Shown: positions 1 through 12,635, counted from the stretch's first letter. The stretch: DNA of 64,000 nucleotides from Linyphia triangularis (GCA_963978545.1 OZ021727.1:50659487-50723486), one strand, 5' to 3'. Numbers and translations are program-made. The notes: a model not told the origin generated them from the letters alone.

Positions 1-1907
1 ATATGCCTTTAAACGTTAGAAGATAATTTTGCACTATTCCCCCCCCCCCCCTTCTCCAGGGTTCTATTTAGAAAACCAATAACTAATTGACAATTTCGAT
101 TACTTTTGAGGTGAAACATTGAAAACGGAAATAATAAAATGTTGCAACAAGAACAGTTATCGTTAACACAAAAACTAAACTCATAAATTAAATGCAAAAG
201 AAATATTCGAACAGAAGCTGTAAGGGATTCCATTTCCGACCAAGTGATAACGACACAAATCTATCATTTAAACACGTGGACATGTTTGATTGATATATGC
301 ATCTAAATCAGATAGAAAGCCTTTAAATCGAAATGCCTTTTTTCTTTAATTGTTTGCAATATTTTGTAACGATCTTAATTTTATTTTTCATTCACTTTGA
401 AAATTTTAATTTTTCAAGCTTTTCTTCCACTCCCCCCCCCCCCCCCCTTATAATTTTCTTTCTTTTTTTCTCTTTTAATGAATTTTTTATTAAAAATTGT
501 TTTTATTCTGCTAATTTCTCTTTCATTGCTTTCAATTCTACCATTTTTAATTCAGTAACAGACTATTTATTATTATTTATGCAGTAGAAATTATTTTATT
601 GCAAAGTAATTATTATTTAGTTGTGACTATTAATTGAATTTTGCTGAATTTTATTCACCATTTACTTAAAGCACATCTTATCGTTTATTGCTGTCTTTGA
701 AAATCTTGGACTGTACCTGGTATATGGAAAATCAGACGAAACGGTCGTTTCGCCGCCAACCTTAAAAAGGCAGAAACGACAGTAAGTATCTCTTCTCTGC
801 ACAACTTCCAGCGAAAAAGCCGAAATTGACTATTTTCTAGCGCGCTTACGAAACTTCACATAATTATACAAAATATACCATAGATTCGTTTCGGTGATAT
901 CTTTCAAAGAAAAAAAAATTGAGTACCTAGGATAAAAGACAACGAAGAAAAAAAATATTGAAATTTCCAAAACGAAATAAAAAAACGAGTTCTAGCCCGA
1001 TTTCGATGTAAAAATTTAGACAAACGTCCAGCCCTAACTAAGCTATAGATCTTCAAACGGATTGAATTATAGGATGCGGAATGTTTCAACTTAAAATCCT
1101 ACGCTGGTTTGAACTTCATTAAATAATTTTTTCTATTTTTAATCTATTTAAAACCACATTTTTTCATTTCATAATTTGGCGACAAACAAAGGCGATCAGC
1201 TTGTAATTGAGGTTCAGATATATATGCCAAAAGTTGCCAAACAGGTTTGCTATCATTTCGAAGTTAGTTTTTCCGACATGTTAGGCTTAAGTGAGAATGA
1301 GCTTAATGTTAAAGTATAGGCAATACGAATTGGACTATAATTATATGGCTTATAACATCTTTAAAATTGAAATAATTTAATTTTTGAAGAGACAGAATTA
1401 AAGAGAAATATGTGTTCTTTAAGTTGCATGTGTTATTTAAACTGTATGACAATTTAGAGAGAGTTAACTTTCAAAAACCTTTTAATTTCGGGAAATCTCC
1501 ATTGAAAAATGAAAGCAATCACATTTTGTTGCAAGATACTATGGGCTGAATATGTGGAGGTTATGCGAGCTGACGTCACAGTCAATTGATTACAGAGGAC
1601 TAAATGAACCACGCATTGTGATTGGCTAATGGAATTTGCAAAAATTTCATTCGTTTTTAAAGATGTGTTGATTTTTACTTTCCGTTGTAAAATGAAATTG
1701 TAGAATCATATATCATCAAAATTGTAATTTCATAGTGAATTTTAAAATTGTTGTTAAGAAAATATTTTAAATTTTGTCAAATATCAATGGGTTATTATGT
1801 GAACCAAAATATTGCTTGGTATAATAAAAATAATTTATACTGCAATATTTATTAGACTGTAAAAAACTTGTAATATTTATTTGTAACAATTTATTAGAAT
1901 AAACTTT
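1..1907. other. No gene recognised
   Basis: AT-rich DNA with C-runs near 41 and 431. It should be intron of gene 2, or lie beyond its next exon. The exon expected to follow 4051-4229 was looked for and not found. Confidence 0.6.
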
Positions 1908-2073
1908 CAATGGGATGAACGCTCTGGCCTTGTAAGTTAAAGGTGCCGAATTTGATTCCTGGGTTAGGTGTGGATGTTCGTTGTGATTCGGAATCCACGT
2001 TAAGCTGTGGGTCCCTTACTGAATAGTCATTATTATGCACTAAAATAGGTCGCTGTGCGTACAAACTAACCAA
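1908..2073 (+). mobile_element. SINE copy (family 1)
   Basis: Weak tRNA-like head with a B-box relic (TTTGATTCCT), then the family body GGATGTTCGTTGTGATTCGG / ATCCACGTTAAGCTGTGGGT, shared with 53217-53374, 34903-35060 and 35674-35793. Confidence 0.65.
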
Positions 2074-2214
2074 TCGAGCTGAAACTTGGCAGACAGGTTC
2101 TTTGTTGATGGCAACGTATTTCTTTAAGCTTTGGGAGTTGAATTGCAATACACAAGTTTTTATTACTCGTTCGTAGTAGATTTTGATGGTTACTGCCGTC
2201 CGCATTCAACCAAT

Positions 2215-2632
2215 TTGTCAATTTTCAAGTAGATTTTGGCATGCAAGATATCATTGAACTCAACTTGAAGAATTATGAATATTCATGGTAACAGGTGTAC
2301 CATAGGTGGTATTACTTCTGGTTTATCAATTTTGAAGATAAATATGGCATGTTGGGTGTCGTTGGGCTTGTCTTAAAAAATTATGAATGTTTAAGGTACC
2401 AGGTATAGCATAGGTAGTACCACTCTCAGTTTATCAATTTTCAAGATAAATATATGCCATGTTGGACTTTTGTTTTGACGAATTATGAATGTTTAAAGTA
2501 CCAGGTATGCTATGGGTCCACCACTTCCGGTTTATCAATTTTGAAGATAATTATTGCATATAAGGTATCGTCGAACTCAGTTAGAAGAATTATGAATATT
2601 CCTGGTACCTGGTGTACCATAGGTGATAAATA
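2215..2632 (+). repeat. Minisatellite, about four 105-110 bp units
   Basis: TTTATCAATTTTGAAGATAA and GAATTATGAATATTCATGGT alternate with ACCAGGTGTACCATAGGTGG at about 2217, 2325, 2432 and 2536. Noncoding. Confidence 0.8.
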
Positions 2633-2698
2633 GAAAAACGATGAAACGGACAAATTCAAAAAATAGAAGTCGTCAGTGTTTAAAAAAAAGTTATGATA

Positions 2699-3484
2699 TC
2701 CCCCAAAAAAACACTTTTGAAAAGTAGAAGAACCACCAACCTCAAAAACACAAAAAACTTTCTTGCAATAAAAAAATCATAAACATGCTGAAAATGTTCA
2801 GCCACAAACACAGTGATATAAAAAATGGCCAACCTCTGATTACAACTCTCGGTTGTAACTCGCCTAAGTTTACATGCTTACTTAGTTTATTTTTAAAATT
2901 TAAGTTCCGCTCCCATAAAAATTTACGCTGCTTGAGGTTGGCGCCCGTCTTAATTACTAACCTTTAAAACTCCCCACACAATAAAAACTTTCCAAAATGT
3001 ATGTATCAACCAAACAAAAGCTTACCACAAGCACTTAAGTTTCCTACTTAAAAAATTCTTAAAAACGATTCAAATGCAAGCGTTTGAGCACAGTTTCTCT
3101 ATACTGTTTTGAAGAACATGAAGATTTACATCACTTTGTATTTCCTACCCATCCAAATGAAATCGTAAACTCGAATATTCGTGCAAACAGACATAAATTA
3201 GTTTAAACGCAAGCATTGTTAATATTCCTATGATGGGCGCGCCAACCTCAAGCAGCGTAAATTTTTATGGGAGCGGAACTTAAATTTTAAAAATAAACTA
3301 AGTAAGCATGTAAACTTAAGCGAGTTACAACCGAGAGTTGTAATCATAGGTTGGCCATTTTTTATATCACTGTGTTTGTGGCTGAACATTTTCAGCATGT
3401 TTATGATTTTTTTATTGCAAGAAAGTTTTTTGTGTTTTTGAGGTTGGTGGTTCTTCTACTTTTCAAAAGTGTTTTTTTGGGGGA
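2699..3484. mobile_element. Foldback element with arms of about 255 bp
   Basis: 2699-2953 is an almost perfect inverted copy of 3236-3484, with ends TCCCCCAAAAAAACAC and its complement. The 280-bp loop is unrelated AT-rich DNA. There is no reading frame. A TSD could not be assigned. Confidence 0.85.
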
Positions 3485-3624
3485 TTATACTTTTGGGCAC
3501 TAACTTGTGTCACACATTAAAATATTTTAAAGTCAATTTTGCTTCTATTATAATCACCAACTAATTACCTGTTGTAAAAACAAATATTTTTGTTGGGGAA
3601 AAAAAAAAAAAAAAAAAAAAAAAA

Positions 3625-3818
3625 ACTTGCCTAGCAATAAACCTTTTAGTTAGCTAAGCGAGCCCGTGCTTGCGTAGTAATAAAACTTTTAGCTAGCGAA
3701 GTAAGCTTGTGTTTGCGTAGCAATGAACCTTTCGAAGAACGAAAAGAGACTGGTTCACGAAGCTTAAAGCTGGAACCTGTAAATAATGATTCTCAACAAC
3801 GCGGTGCCTCGCAGCTAG
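3625..3818 (+). mobile_element. Helitron-like 3' end fragment
   Basis: Three degenerate copies of a 'gcgtagcaatgaacctttagctagcgaag' type unit lead to CGGTGCCTCGCAGCTAG followed by T. The same block precedes the end of the Helitron at 11740-11975. No 5' TC end was recognised, so this is taken as a 5'-truncated copy. Confidence 0.55.
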
Positions 3819-4050
3819 TTGTTTTTATATGAAGACGATTGACTGTGAGAAGAACGGATTTAAATATTATATGACTTTAGTTTTTAATTACTAATAACGT
3901 TATTACTGAAATTCTAACAAATACAAATTTCAAAAGTGTGGTTTCAGATTTATATTATATATAATTCTATAAATTGTTACACATATTATACAGTTTAATA
4001 ACTATAAGAATGAACAACGGCAGTCATAAATTATGAATTGCAATATTTAC

Positions 4051-4229
4051 CACTTTCTTGCATTTCATTCGATAGGGACTTGAGTTTGTATTTCGCAATA
4101 CCGTTTGTTTGAGATTTATTTTTCTTGAGTTCCCTGGAATTCTTTCTTGTCTGATTTGTAAAGTAACGTTTGTATGCAGTCAAAGAGCTTCCAATAACGC
4201 ATAGTACTAAAAATAAGATCAGAAAACAT
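4051..4229 (-). CDS. Gene 2 exon: first membrane segment and linker
   Basis: 179 bases, acceptor TTTTTTCTAG, donor GTAAAT, phase 1 out. It starts CFLILFLVLCVIGSS, followed by a Lys/Asn/Gln-rich linker ending NEMQES. Confidence 0.85.
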
Positions 4230-4766
4230 CTAGAAAAAAAAAAGAGAAAATAGAGTTATTACCTTGCGATTAAGCAGGGTAGAAATTTCATTACGACAAA
4301 AATGAAATTTCTAGTATGCTTTTAGAACGAGTCTGGAACATTTTGACACAATTTAGGGTTTTTCAAAAATTAACCCAGTTTAATTTTTTTGCAGATTTTT
4401 ATAGACAAGGCTAATTGAAGTGTTTTGACCTGTGTCAAGAAGGGTCTCAAAGTAAAGCATCGGATTCCTATGCGCTGCTATAAAGATTGCGTGCCTAGAA
4501 ACAACGCATGGTTGGGAAGGTGGAAGGAGGAGGAAGATGAAAGGAATGACCTAAATCGATCACTATAGTATATACTACCACATCTATTTAGTTACACACT
4601 GAAAGATTTGTTATTTCATCTTGACGCAATAAGTCGAATTTAATCACTGCACTTTTAAAAAGATCATTAATAAAAAAAAACTTAACTAAATAAATTTTAT
4701 TGCTAGAGTTGAGTTTGTAAGTTTAAGTTAGGAGTTCAGCAGACAAAGCATTTACAATTTCAACTG

Positions 4767-4806
<40 letters not shown>

Positions 4807-5796
4807 GTTTATGCATTTCAGTTAATATTTTTCAATTAAAACATCTTAATTATGGCTTGTTTTTTACTTTTTTCTTTTACAATACATTTCTTATCTAGTT
4901 GAGGTTTACAACTTAAAAATATATTTTTTCCTCAAGACATGCTTTTAAAACATAAACGAAATAAGAATATTACACCATGAACCATGCGGCTGTAGTTGAT
5001 TTCCGTGACCCAAGTTTCTCTTCCAGTTCTGTTGGATCAAAGGATACGCCTCTTTGAAAGCTGATTCCGTCTATGAAAAAAATTTGCAGTTCATTGGAAG
5101 CAAACTGTACAAATAAATAAATATAAGACAAACATTTAAAAAACTAATATTTAGATGAAAGTAAAAGAAGTAGTATGGTATGGTATGGAAGTTTGAGATA
5201 TATATTCGGCAATATCTGAAAGCAATATCTTCCCTCTCTAAAGGTACACATTTCTCATCAACGCATTTTCCAGATAAAAGTTACCATATATCAAAAGAAA
5301 TTCTGTCTTCGTTGCAGTATCATGGGGTTTCTTAATGAAAATGATCTTGCAGTGTAATATAAAAAGAACGTATCAACAAATATCCAAATGCGATAAAAAG
5401 TATTATTGGTAGTGATCAAATTTGGGCAGTGGACGTTATTTCAGTGCGTAACACCTGTCAACTACAGTCTCTGACTCAAACCAAAACATTTCCGATGACA
5501 CATTACCTCCTGAGCTCAGTTGCAACTCGGTGCATAGTTCATGACATAAATCCAGTTCCTTACATAGTATGACTAAGACAATCGTTAATTTATATAATTT
5601 CTTTTCGTTTAAATTCATTAAAAACTATATATTTGTGGTTCCAAATATCTCTAGATTTTGAACAACGTTAACTTCACTAAAAAGAAGGACAAATATTTCT
5701 TACGTAATCGTTTGAATGTTTGAACCATTTCGGACATTCCTTCGTAAGGGTGTCGACAAGTATCCGCATCACAGGCATCCCTGTTAAAACCTTGAG
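4051..5796 (-). CDS. nrf-6-like: Gene 2: NRF-6-like paralogue, three 5'-side exons, continues past the left edge
   Basis: Exons in transcript order: 5704-5796, 4974-5070 and 4051-4229, all GT-AG with matching phases (1, 2, 1). Exon 5704-5796 carries ACDADTCRHPYEGMSEM, the paired-cysteine end of the NRF domain. Exon 4974-5070 is 97 bases like its gene 1 counterpart and shares SRKSTT. Exon 4051-4229 gives the first membrane segment (CFLILFLVLCVIGSSLTAY) and a basic linker. The acyltransferase exons should lie left of the window; none was seen in 1-4050. Upstream exons were not found either. The fragment begins about 16 kb downstream of gene 1, on the same strand, so the two are tandem paralogues. 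Open readings within the introns, such as 5436-5618, are not exons by phase. Confidence 0.82.
4767..4804 (+). repeat. A-run, 38 bases
   Basis: Uninterrupted A-run between gene 2 exons (intron). Length in such runs is prone to assembly error. Confidence 0.95.
4974..5070 (-). CDS. Gene 2 exon: membrane-proximal NRF end
   Basis: 97 bases, acceptor TTTTTTTCATAG, donor GTAATA. It reads GISFQRGVSFDP and ends SRKSTTAAWFM in phase 2. A more distal acceptor leaves a longer open frame but breaks the phase. Confidence 0.75.
5704..5796 (-). CDS. Gene 2 exon: NRF cysteine motif
   Basis: 93 bases, acceptor TTTCTTACAG, donor GTAAGA. It reads QGFNRDACDADTCRHPYEG and ends FKRL in phase 1. Confidence 0.78.
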
Positions 5797-7686
5797 CTGT
5801 AAGAAAAAGTTTTATACTTTTATTATTGATTTGAACGATTGTTTAAAAATTGATTCATTGAGAAAATGTTTCATGGCTGCGATAACCTTTTGGTATAAGC
5901 GTAAATTGGTAATAAAACTGATTAACAGGTAATTAAGAGTATCATAAGCAGTGTAACTTTGGGACACTAAGTCATTTTTTGCATAACTCCTGTCAACACA
6001 TCTTAAGCTAGGTTGTTAAGACTACGGTATTTAATGAAGTTAACATTCTTTTTTTAAAATATGGACATGATTTTACACTATGACTAAAAATACTCTCATA
6101 AAAAATCCTTCATCTTTGCAATGTGCGCCAGCTGGATTATTACAAAAAAGTTTAGTTTTGGAAATCGCAAACAGTATAAATTTAAAACATATTTGCATGG
6201 ATAAACATTGAAATTGGCAAAATACATTTTTTATTTCGAAAAAGTCAAACTAAAGTTTGCCAAAATTTTCCAAAATAATTATTTCATGGTCTTAAAGCGT
6301 TATCAAGCTTTCACTGCGGGCGACGAGCCTCGATTGCGATTACGAGACCATTGGTTCTCGAGGCAGATACTTTGCCGCTGTGCAAAAGAGTACTCCAATG
6401 CACGGAAGCTTTATCTGCTATTTGAAGTCGCCACAGTCTTTTTAAAATTTCATACCAATATATTTGTGACCATGAAATGGAACTAAAGGCCACTTCGCCT
6501 GGGATCTGTTAAAGTCAAGAAAATATTTGAGATCCGAATCGGAGAGTAGTGGAAATCTTCCTATTGAATCCGAGTAGTTAACACTTTTTTTTTAATATAA
6601 ACTAATTTTTTGATTTCACTGAACCTCTCTTTAAACCTGTTCATCTTAAGTCATGTCATTAAAAACGGGACACAACCAGAGATTCTCAACCCTTTATGAT
6701 GTATTTGTACTCTGGTAAAATATAAAATAGGCGCAAAAAAAAAAGGATTTTTTTTTTTTTTTTTTAGATTAAGAAGAATGCATATGTTACCGCAATGTAT
6801 TAAAGCCGGCATTCTATAAAATATCTAAGCATTTTATATAATACTGAAAATCAGCCGGCAAACTATGAAATGATTAAACATTTCACACATTGCCTAGGAA
6901 TTCTATAGAATGCCAAATGCCAAACGGGTAAATTATGAATTACATCTCATTTTGGCCCGGCGTTTTCAGGCAAAGTATGAAATGTAAGAATTATTAATTA
7001 CCGGTAATACATATACAAAAATATAACAATAACCTTAAATAAAATACAATAACAATAACCATGGAATTCTAAAACAGAATTCAGAATCTCGATCACTTCC
7101 ATTTAATTTATTTCTCTAAGCTTTCAAATTGTAATTGTGCCTATTGATACTTTTTCCTATTTCTTTCTAAATGATCGAATGTTGCCGATAATCATTAAAG
7201 GTAATTCCTTCTCGCAAATAAATAAATAAAAAAAAAAAAAAAAAAAAGAATTCTAGAAAAACTAAAAATATGTCAATTATAAATGAAAATGCCACAAAAC
7301 TACAGTGAACATTATGCTTTACTCTACAAACAAAATTTAAGTCATGATAAAACAAATTGATATTCTATTCGTTATGTTGTTAGACACGTTACGTTGGAAA
7401 AAGTCTAAAAATTTTTTAGATTTACATTTTTTAAATATTTTAATTTTCAAAATTCAGGGAGATGCAGGTACATCCCTTGCGCCTTCCTGGCGGTGCCTAT
7501 GATCTTTGTTCCTATCCTATTCCGTGAATTGGGCTAACTTTGGGACACTGATTTTGCTTAGAAAATCTATAGAAAACCAATCTGTCCCATTGGTACTACA
7601 AAGGTGTTTCGATACAGACTTAAGACACAGTTTTTAAACCATTTATCAAAAAGTTTTTATTTTAAATTGCACCAAGATTCGATATT
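5797..7686. other. No confirmed exon
   Basis: A weak candidate for an upstream gene 2 exon (minus strand, near 5890-5925, QFYYQFTLIPK) has a compatible phase but poor splice sites. Overlapping open readings on both strands at 6208-6493 resemble no family known to me. CCGGCATTCTATA-type repeats lie at 6800-6990. Confidence 0.4.
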
Positions 7687-7717
7687 ACCAAGTATGCTGC
7701 ATGCATACTTGGTGCTG

Positions 7718-7748
<31 letters not shown>

Positions 7749-7804
7749 GGCACAGCAGGTCTGCTTAGTACTTAGGTGTCCTAATGACACCTAACTAAGT
7801 GCTG
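7687..7804. repeat. Three consecutive hairpins
   Basis: Hairpin 1 (7687-7713) pairs ACCAAGTATGC with its complement. Hairpin 2 (about 7712-7757) pairs TGCTGTGCC with GGCACAGCA around a T-run of about 27. Hairpin 3 (about 7762-7804) pairs TTAGTACTTAGGTGTC with its complement. They abut with almost no spacer. Confidence 0.85.
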
Positions 7805-8689
7805 AAAATGAGATTACTAAATTAAATAATAGAATTATATTAAAAGCAATCGAAATAGATGTCAAATAATGTATTCAGTTTTTCGAAGGTGAACGACAGT
7901 TTTAACACAAAAGAAAAACTTCACAACTAATGGAAAACTTATGATGGACTGCAGTCGCCGGATGTCAGTAGAATTACAGCTTCAAATATTTGCCTTTAAC
8001 AGAACATACTCTAGTATGCAGTACAGGTGATTACGCGCCTATTCATAAAGCATGGTGTTGATGGGAAATTCGTAAGTGAAAAGTAGCGCGATGTCTCAAA
8101 GTCAATCGCAAAGTTAAACCGGTTTACGGTAATTAGAAACATTTTCTCATTGGTATAGAATATGCCTAATAATGTTATAAACCTTTATCATTAAATTATA
8201 AACTGAAATAAAAAATAAAAAAACGCGATGAAATTGAGTGAAACAAAAGAAAATACCAGAAAACTCCAAGTTTTATAACCATTTTTAGTACTTCACCATT
8301 CATTAACTTCTACTCTTTCGAGCAGCGTTCACCACTAAATTTTGTATTAGGGCCGCAACGTGTTTTTTTGAGTTCACACGCTGACAGCAGGTTTTTTTTC
8401 TTGCACTTTTTATGAGAGTTAGATTTAAGTTAATTAAGCATTCTTTTCATATTATGAAAAACATATTTTCTGAGAATTTTAGGCTACCAAATTTTTGTAA
8501 TATAAATTTTATTAAAATGAAAAATCAATTTTGAGGAATATTAAACAGTACGTCGTTGTTCTCGTACGTCGCAGTCTTTAATATATCTAGTAGACATGCA
8601 TCACTTAAACAATCAATTTACTTATTATTGATTGCAAAAAGCAATTAATATACTTATTATTAATTGAGAATGTTTATCGACTCGCTACG

Positions 8690-9610
8690 AAAATGGCTTT
8701 GCAAGTTGATAAGCATAACCGGTCTCTGAGATGTTGCTTTGCTAAACATCAAAATTCGTCATTTCAGGTGACTAATGTAACAATTAAGAATACGTCATTG
8801 TTAATTGTTATTCTCGATGTCAATAGAATGAATGACGACGATAATGGATTCTATCAAGTTATGTCAGCTGTCACAGTCACTCAAATCGCTTTGAAATTCG
8901 AAAGATAGATTCTTTGCCAATAAGAATGCGTCATATCAAATTTCGGGGTCTGTCATTGTCATTAAAAGGCTGCTTTTATACTCACTTCTATTATCGCTTC
9001 AGAATACTAATAAACTTACTTGCCATCATCCAATCGAGCTGGAAATTTCAACATAGTTTCGTTGTCGACGAGGATGCATTATATTAAACTTTTGGGTGTC
9101 CCACTGTCACTAAAAGATCGCTTCTACATATGATATTATTCTCTTTTCGTATGACCAATTAACACACTTGCCTTCATCCAAACGATTTGAAACTTGCATT
9201 CTATCAAGTTTTGGAGATTGCCACTGTCCCTAAAAGGCTGCTTTTACACACACTTCTATTGGTGTTCGTATTACTAATAAACCCTCTTCCTTTCATCCAA
9301 TTGAGCCGAAAGTTAGAAACTTGACAGATACACTAGTTGAAAATGCTTTCTATCAAGTTTTGGGGCTGTCACTCTTATGCCGATTTAACACACTTTTCTA
9401 TTGTTTTACGTCAGACTTAAGAACTTTTACTCACGTTCTGCTTATCAGATACCAAGCTTAAATAAAAATTTAACAATATAACGATATTTAATGACTAAAA
9501 CCTTCCTACTACTATGGTTGATGTGGCAAAATCTTCACAGGGGTTTGGGGTTATCAACTCACTTGCTGTCATCCAATCGATCTGAAACTTGGCAGATCTC
9601 GATGAGGATG
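8690..9610 (+). repeat. Decayed minisatellite, about 150-165 bp units
   Basis: Recurring blocks CTTGCCATCATCCAATCGAG, ATGCATTCTATCAAGTTTTG and CACTAAAAGGCTGCTTTTA appear about five times with many changes. Two further units are at 51535-51725. Confidence 0.7.
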
Positions 9611-10537
9611 ACAATTTATTCAATGAAATTATTGAAAAAAAAAATTGTAAATAGCTCAGAATGAATGTTTTCTTAGCAGTGGTTAAACAATATGAAAACT
9701 CTATCTGAGCTCAATAAGTTGTACTTGCACATAAAAATTGGCAATGCAAATAAATGATTTATATTAAATACTTTGTATGAGTTATATTATTTAATTTGAT
9801 TTCTATGCGGGAAATTACATCAATAGAATAAAATAAATTCAGAAAAATAGGCTCTACATTTGACTGGAATTTAATTTGAATAGGTTCTGTATAAAATTCA
9901 TCGATTTGAAACACTCTTTCAATCGTTTTATTTTTATAAAAATTTAAATTCATTGAACAAGAGAAAAAAATACCACAAAGTGTTTGCACACCATAAAAAT
10001 TTCTGATAATTTCATTAACACATTTTTTACGCTTTTTTTTTTTTTTTTCATTTTTGCATTGTGGCGACATTTGAAAAATCGATTGCCTGTAATGTTTGCC
10101 TTCTTTATTTATCATAATCTATTCATCATTTAAAATAGCTCGTAGACGTAAAGAATCAACAACATACAGTAGTTTAAAATTGATCATATTTCTTCGTAAT
10201 AAATGTAGTAAATGTATTCTATGTATGTGTTAAATTTATTCCATTTAACTGTTTAATATGTAATAAAACGTTTTAAACAAGAAAATATAACCTAATACCA
10301 GCGAAGAAGAGATTGCCCAACACGGTTATCTGAACGTAAAAAGGGATTTATTGTAAGAAAATTTGAGAAAAATCCGCCTTTGGGTGTTATAAAAGTTTCT
10401 TCAGAATGTAGGTGAAATTTTTTACTTTAATTTTACTTGAAACTGTTTGAAAAGTACTTAGATCTGGGTGTTCTACCAGACAAAAAAAATCGTAAATGCT
10501 AAAATTAGAAAGTTTTGGTTTTTCTTAACAAAGGCAA

Positions 10538-12023
10538 TCTAAAATAATAAAACAAGCTGTGTGTCTGTCTGTCTATTTGTCTGTGGCTCTGTAGATCTAT
10601 AGAAACCTACTTAAAATTGGAGTAAAGCTCTGAAATTTTCAGCATAAGAAGTTTTGGCCTTCTAATTGTATACATCACAAACAGAATGTTAAAATTTTAA
10701 TTAGTTCTTTTTTAATTAATTTTTTTAATTAATTAATAAATATGTTACAAAACGATATCTAATAGAGCTACAGCTCTGAAATTTTCAACATAAGTAGTTT
10801 TGGCCTTTTAATCAGATTTTTAAAAAACAGAATTTAAATTTTTTTTTAATTAATTTTTTTAATTAATTAATAAACATTTTACAAAACGATTACTAATAGG
10901 GCTACAGCTCTGAAATTTTCCACATAAGTAGTTTTGGCCTTTTAATTGTATACATCACAAACAGAATGTTAAAATTTTAATTAGGTCTTTTTTAATTAAT
11001 AAATAAATGTTACAAAACGATATCTAATAGGGCTACAGCTCTGAAATTTTCAACATAAGTAGTTTTGGCCTTTTAATTGGACTTTTAAAAAACTGAATTT
11101 TGAATTTTTATTTTGTTCTTTTTTAATTATTTTTTATAATTAATTAATAAACATTTTACAAAACGACTACTAATAGGGCTACAGCTCTGAAATTTTCAAC
11201 ATAAGTAGTTTTGGTCTTCTAATTGGACTTTTAAAAAACAGAATTTTTAATTTTTATTTAGTTTCCTTGTAATTAATTTTTTTAAATTAATTATTAATTA
11301 ATTAATTAATATTTTACAAAACGATTTCTAATAGCGCTACAGCTCTAAAATTTTCATCATAAGTAGTTTTTGCCTTCTAATTGGACTTAAAAAAAAACCC
11401 CGAGTTTAAATTTTTTGTTTAGCTCATTATTAATTAATTTTTTTTAATTAATTAATATATATATTACAAAACGATTTCAAATAGGGCTACAGCTTTGAAA
11501 TTTTCAACATAAATAGTTGTGGCCTTCTAATTGGACTGACAAAAAGAATGTTAAAATTTTAATTTGTTTTTTGATTAATTTTTTCACAAAAAGCGACTTC
11601 GAATAGGCCTAGAGCTCCGAAAGTTTCAACATAAGTAGTTTTAGCCTCTAATTTTGCTTTCCACAAACACGTGTTAAAATAATCTTAAAGGGTGTTGTAT
11701 TATTGTATTAACGGGATATTAATGGGGATTTTTGTTTCTCTATTAAGGCTTTACGTAGCAATTAGATTTTAGTGAGTGAAGCGAGCTTATGCTTGCATAG
11801 CAATGAAACTTTTAACGAGTGAAATATGCCTGTGTTTATGTGTCCATGAACTTTTCAGCTAAAGAAGCTAGCTCGAGTTTGCGTAGCGATGAACATTTCT
11901 GCTAGCGAATCGCCAAAAACTGGGTTCTATACACGAATGCGGACAGATTTCCGCAACGCGAAGCCTCACAGCTAGCCTAAATATTGCACATGTTAAAATT
12001 GTGAAGCACGGGTATTTAGCTAG
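10538..12023 (+). mobile_element. Non-autonomous Helitron with eight internal repeats
   Basis: Starts TCTAAAATAATAAAACAAGC after an A and ends GAAGCACGGGTATTTAGCTAG before a T. These are the TC...CTAG termini and A|T insertion site of Helitrons. No coding capacity. Eight copies of a 140-150 bp unit containing GCTCTGAAATTTTCAACATA lie between about 10620 and 11640. A second CTAG-ending 3'-like block (CGAAGCCTCACAGCTAG) ends at 11975. Confidence 0.8.
10620..11640 (+). repeat. Minisatellite inside the Helitron, about 8 x 145 bp
   Basis: The core GCTCTGAAATTTTCAACATA followed by AGTAGTTTTGGCCTT recurs at about 10628, 10770, 10907, 11037, 11185, 11341, 11490 and 11611. It is separated by AT-rich tracts of TTAATTAATT type. 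Confidence 0.85.
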
Positions 12024-12074
12024 TGATAAATAAGCCAGAAAATTATTAGAATCATGTCTTATTTGAAAATTAAA

Positions 12075-12635
12075 ACCAACTAATCAATTTAAATTTTTTG
12101 GTTTCAATTGCCACACTATTGTGTGGAGAAATAAAAATATGAATTTAATACCAAGAACTTTGTGAGGGAGAAGTGTCTTAGTATATGGGTGCTTGTCAGC
12201 ATTAGGAATTGACAAATTGGTGTTTAGTAATGGAATTTGGAATCATGAACTATCTTGATAGAATCCTTTTTTTTTTATCAAGATAATGATATGAGATCAC
12301 AGCTTTCAAAGATCGTCTCTGTTGCCTATAATTACCCACAAAATTTAAAAACACTATCTCAGTTGACAGATTTGAACTCAAAAGAACAGATTTAGAGAGA
12401 ATTGGAGGCCAAAGTAAGAAGACACGACATTAAAACGAAAAGTCAACTAAAAAAAGTAATGATCCAAAAATGGAGGAACATTGATGCAGATATTATAGGA
12501 GAAAAAAAAAAAAAAAAAAAAAGGAAAAAAAAAAAAAAAACATTAGTAAAATTTAGGCCCAGACACATAAAAGCTGTTGTGAATGCTAAAATACATGTTA
12601 CGAATTACTTATTTACCGAAATATTACAATAAATA
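12075..12635 (+). pseudogene. Tc1-type transposase relic
   Basis: Broken reading with recognisable Tc1 transposase text in order: FKFFGFN...VWRNKN, VLVYGCLSALGI, FSNGIWNHEL, QDND, NYPQNLKT, LEAKVRRHDIKTKSQLKKVM, QKWRNIDADI and RHIKAVVNAK near the end. In-frame stops, frame changes and two A-runs interrupt it. The N-terminal DNA-binding part and both terminal repeats are missing or unrecognised. Confidence 0.8.

Noticed and set aside
2785..2967. 60-residue reading in the foldback arm
   Set aside because: It lies wholly in an inverted-repeat arm; the other arm does not keep it.
5436..5618. 60-residue minus-strand reading between gene 2 exons
   Set aside because: The phases of the flanking exons (1 out at 5704, 2 in at 5070) join directly, and the reading has no NRF resemblance.
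6208..6493. Overlapping 92- and 60-residue readings on opposite strands
   Set aside because: No family resemblance, no splice context, and the two strands exclude each other.
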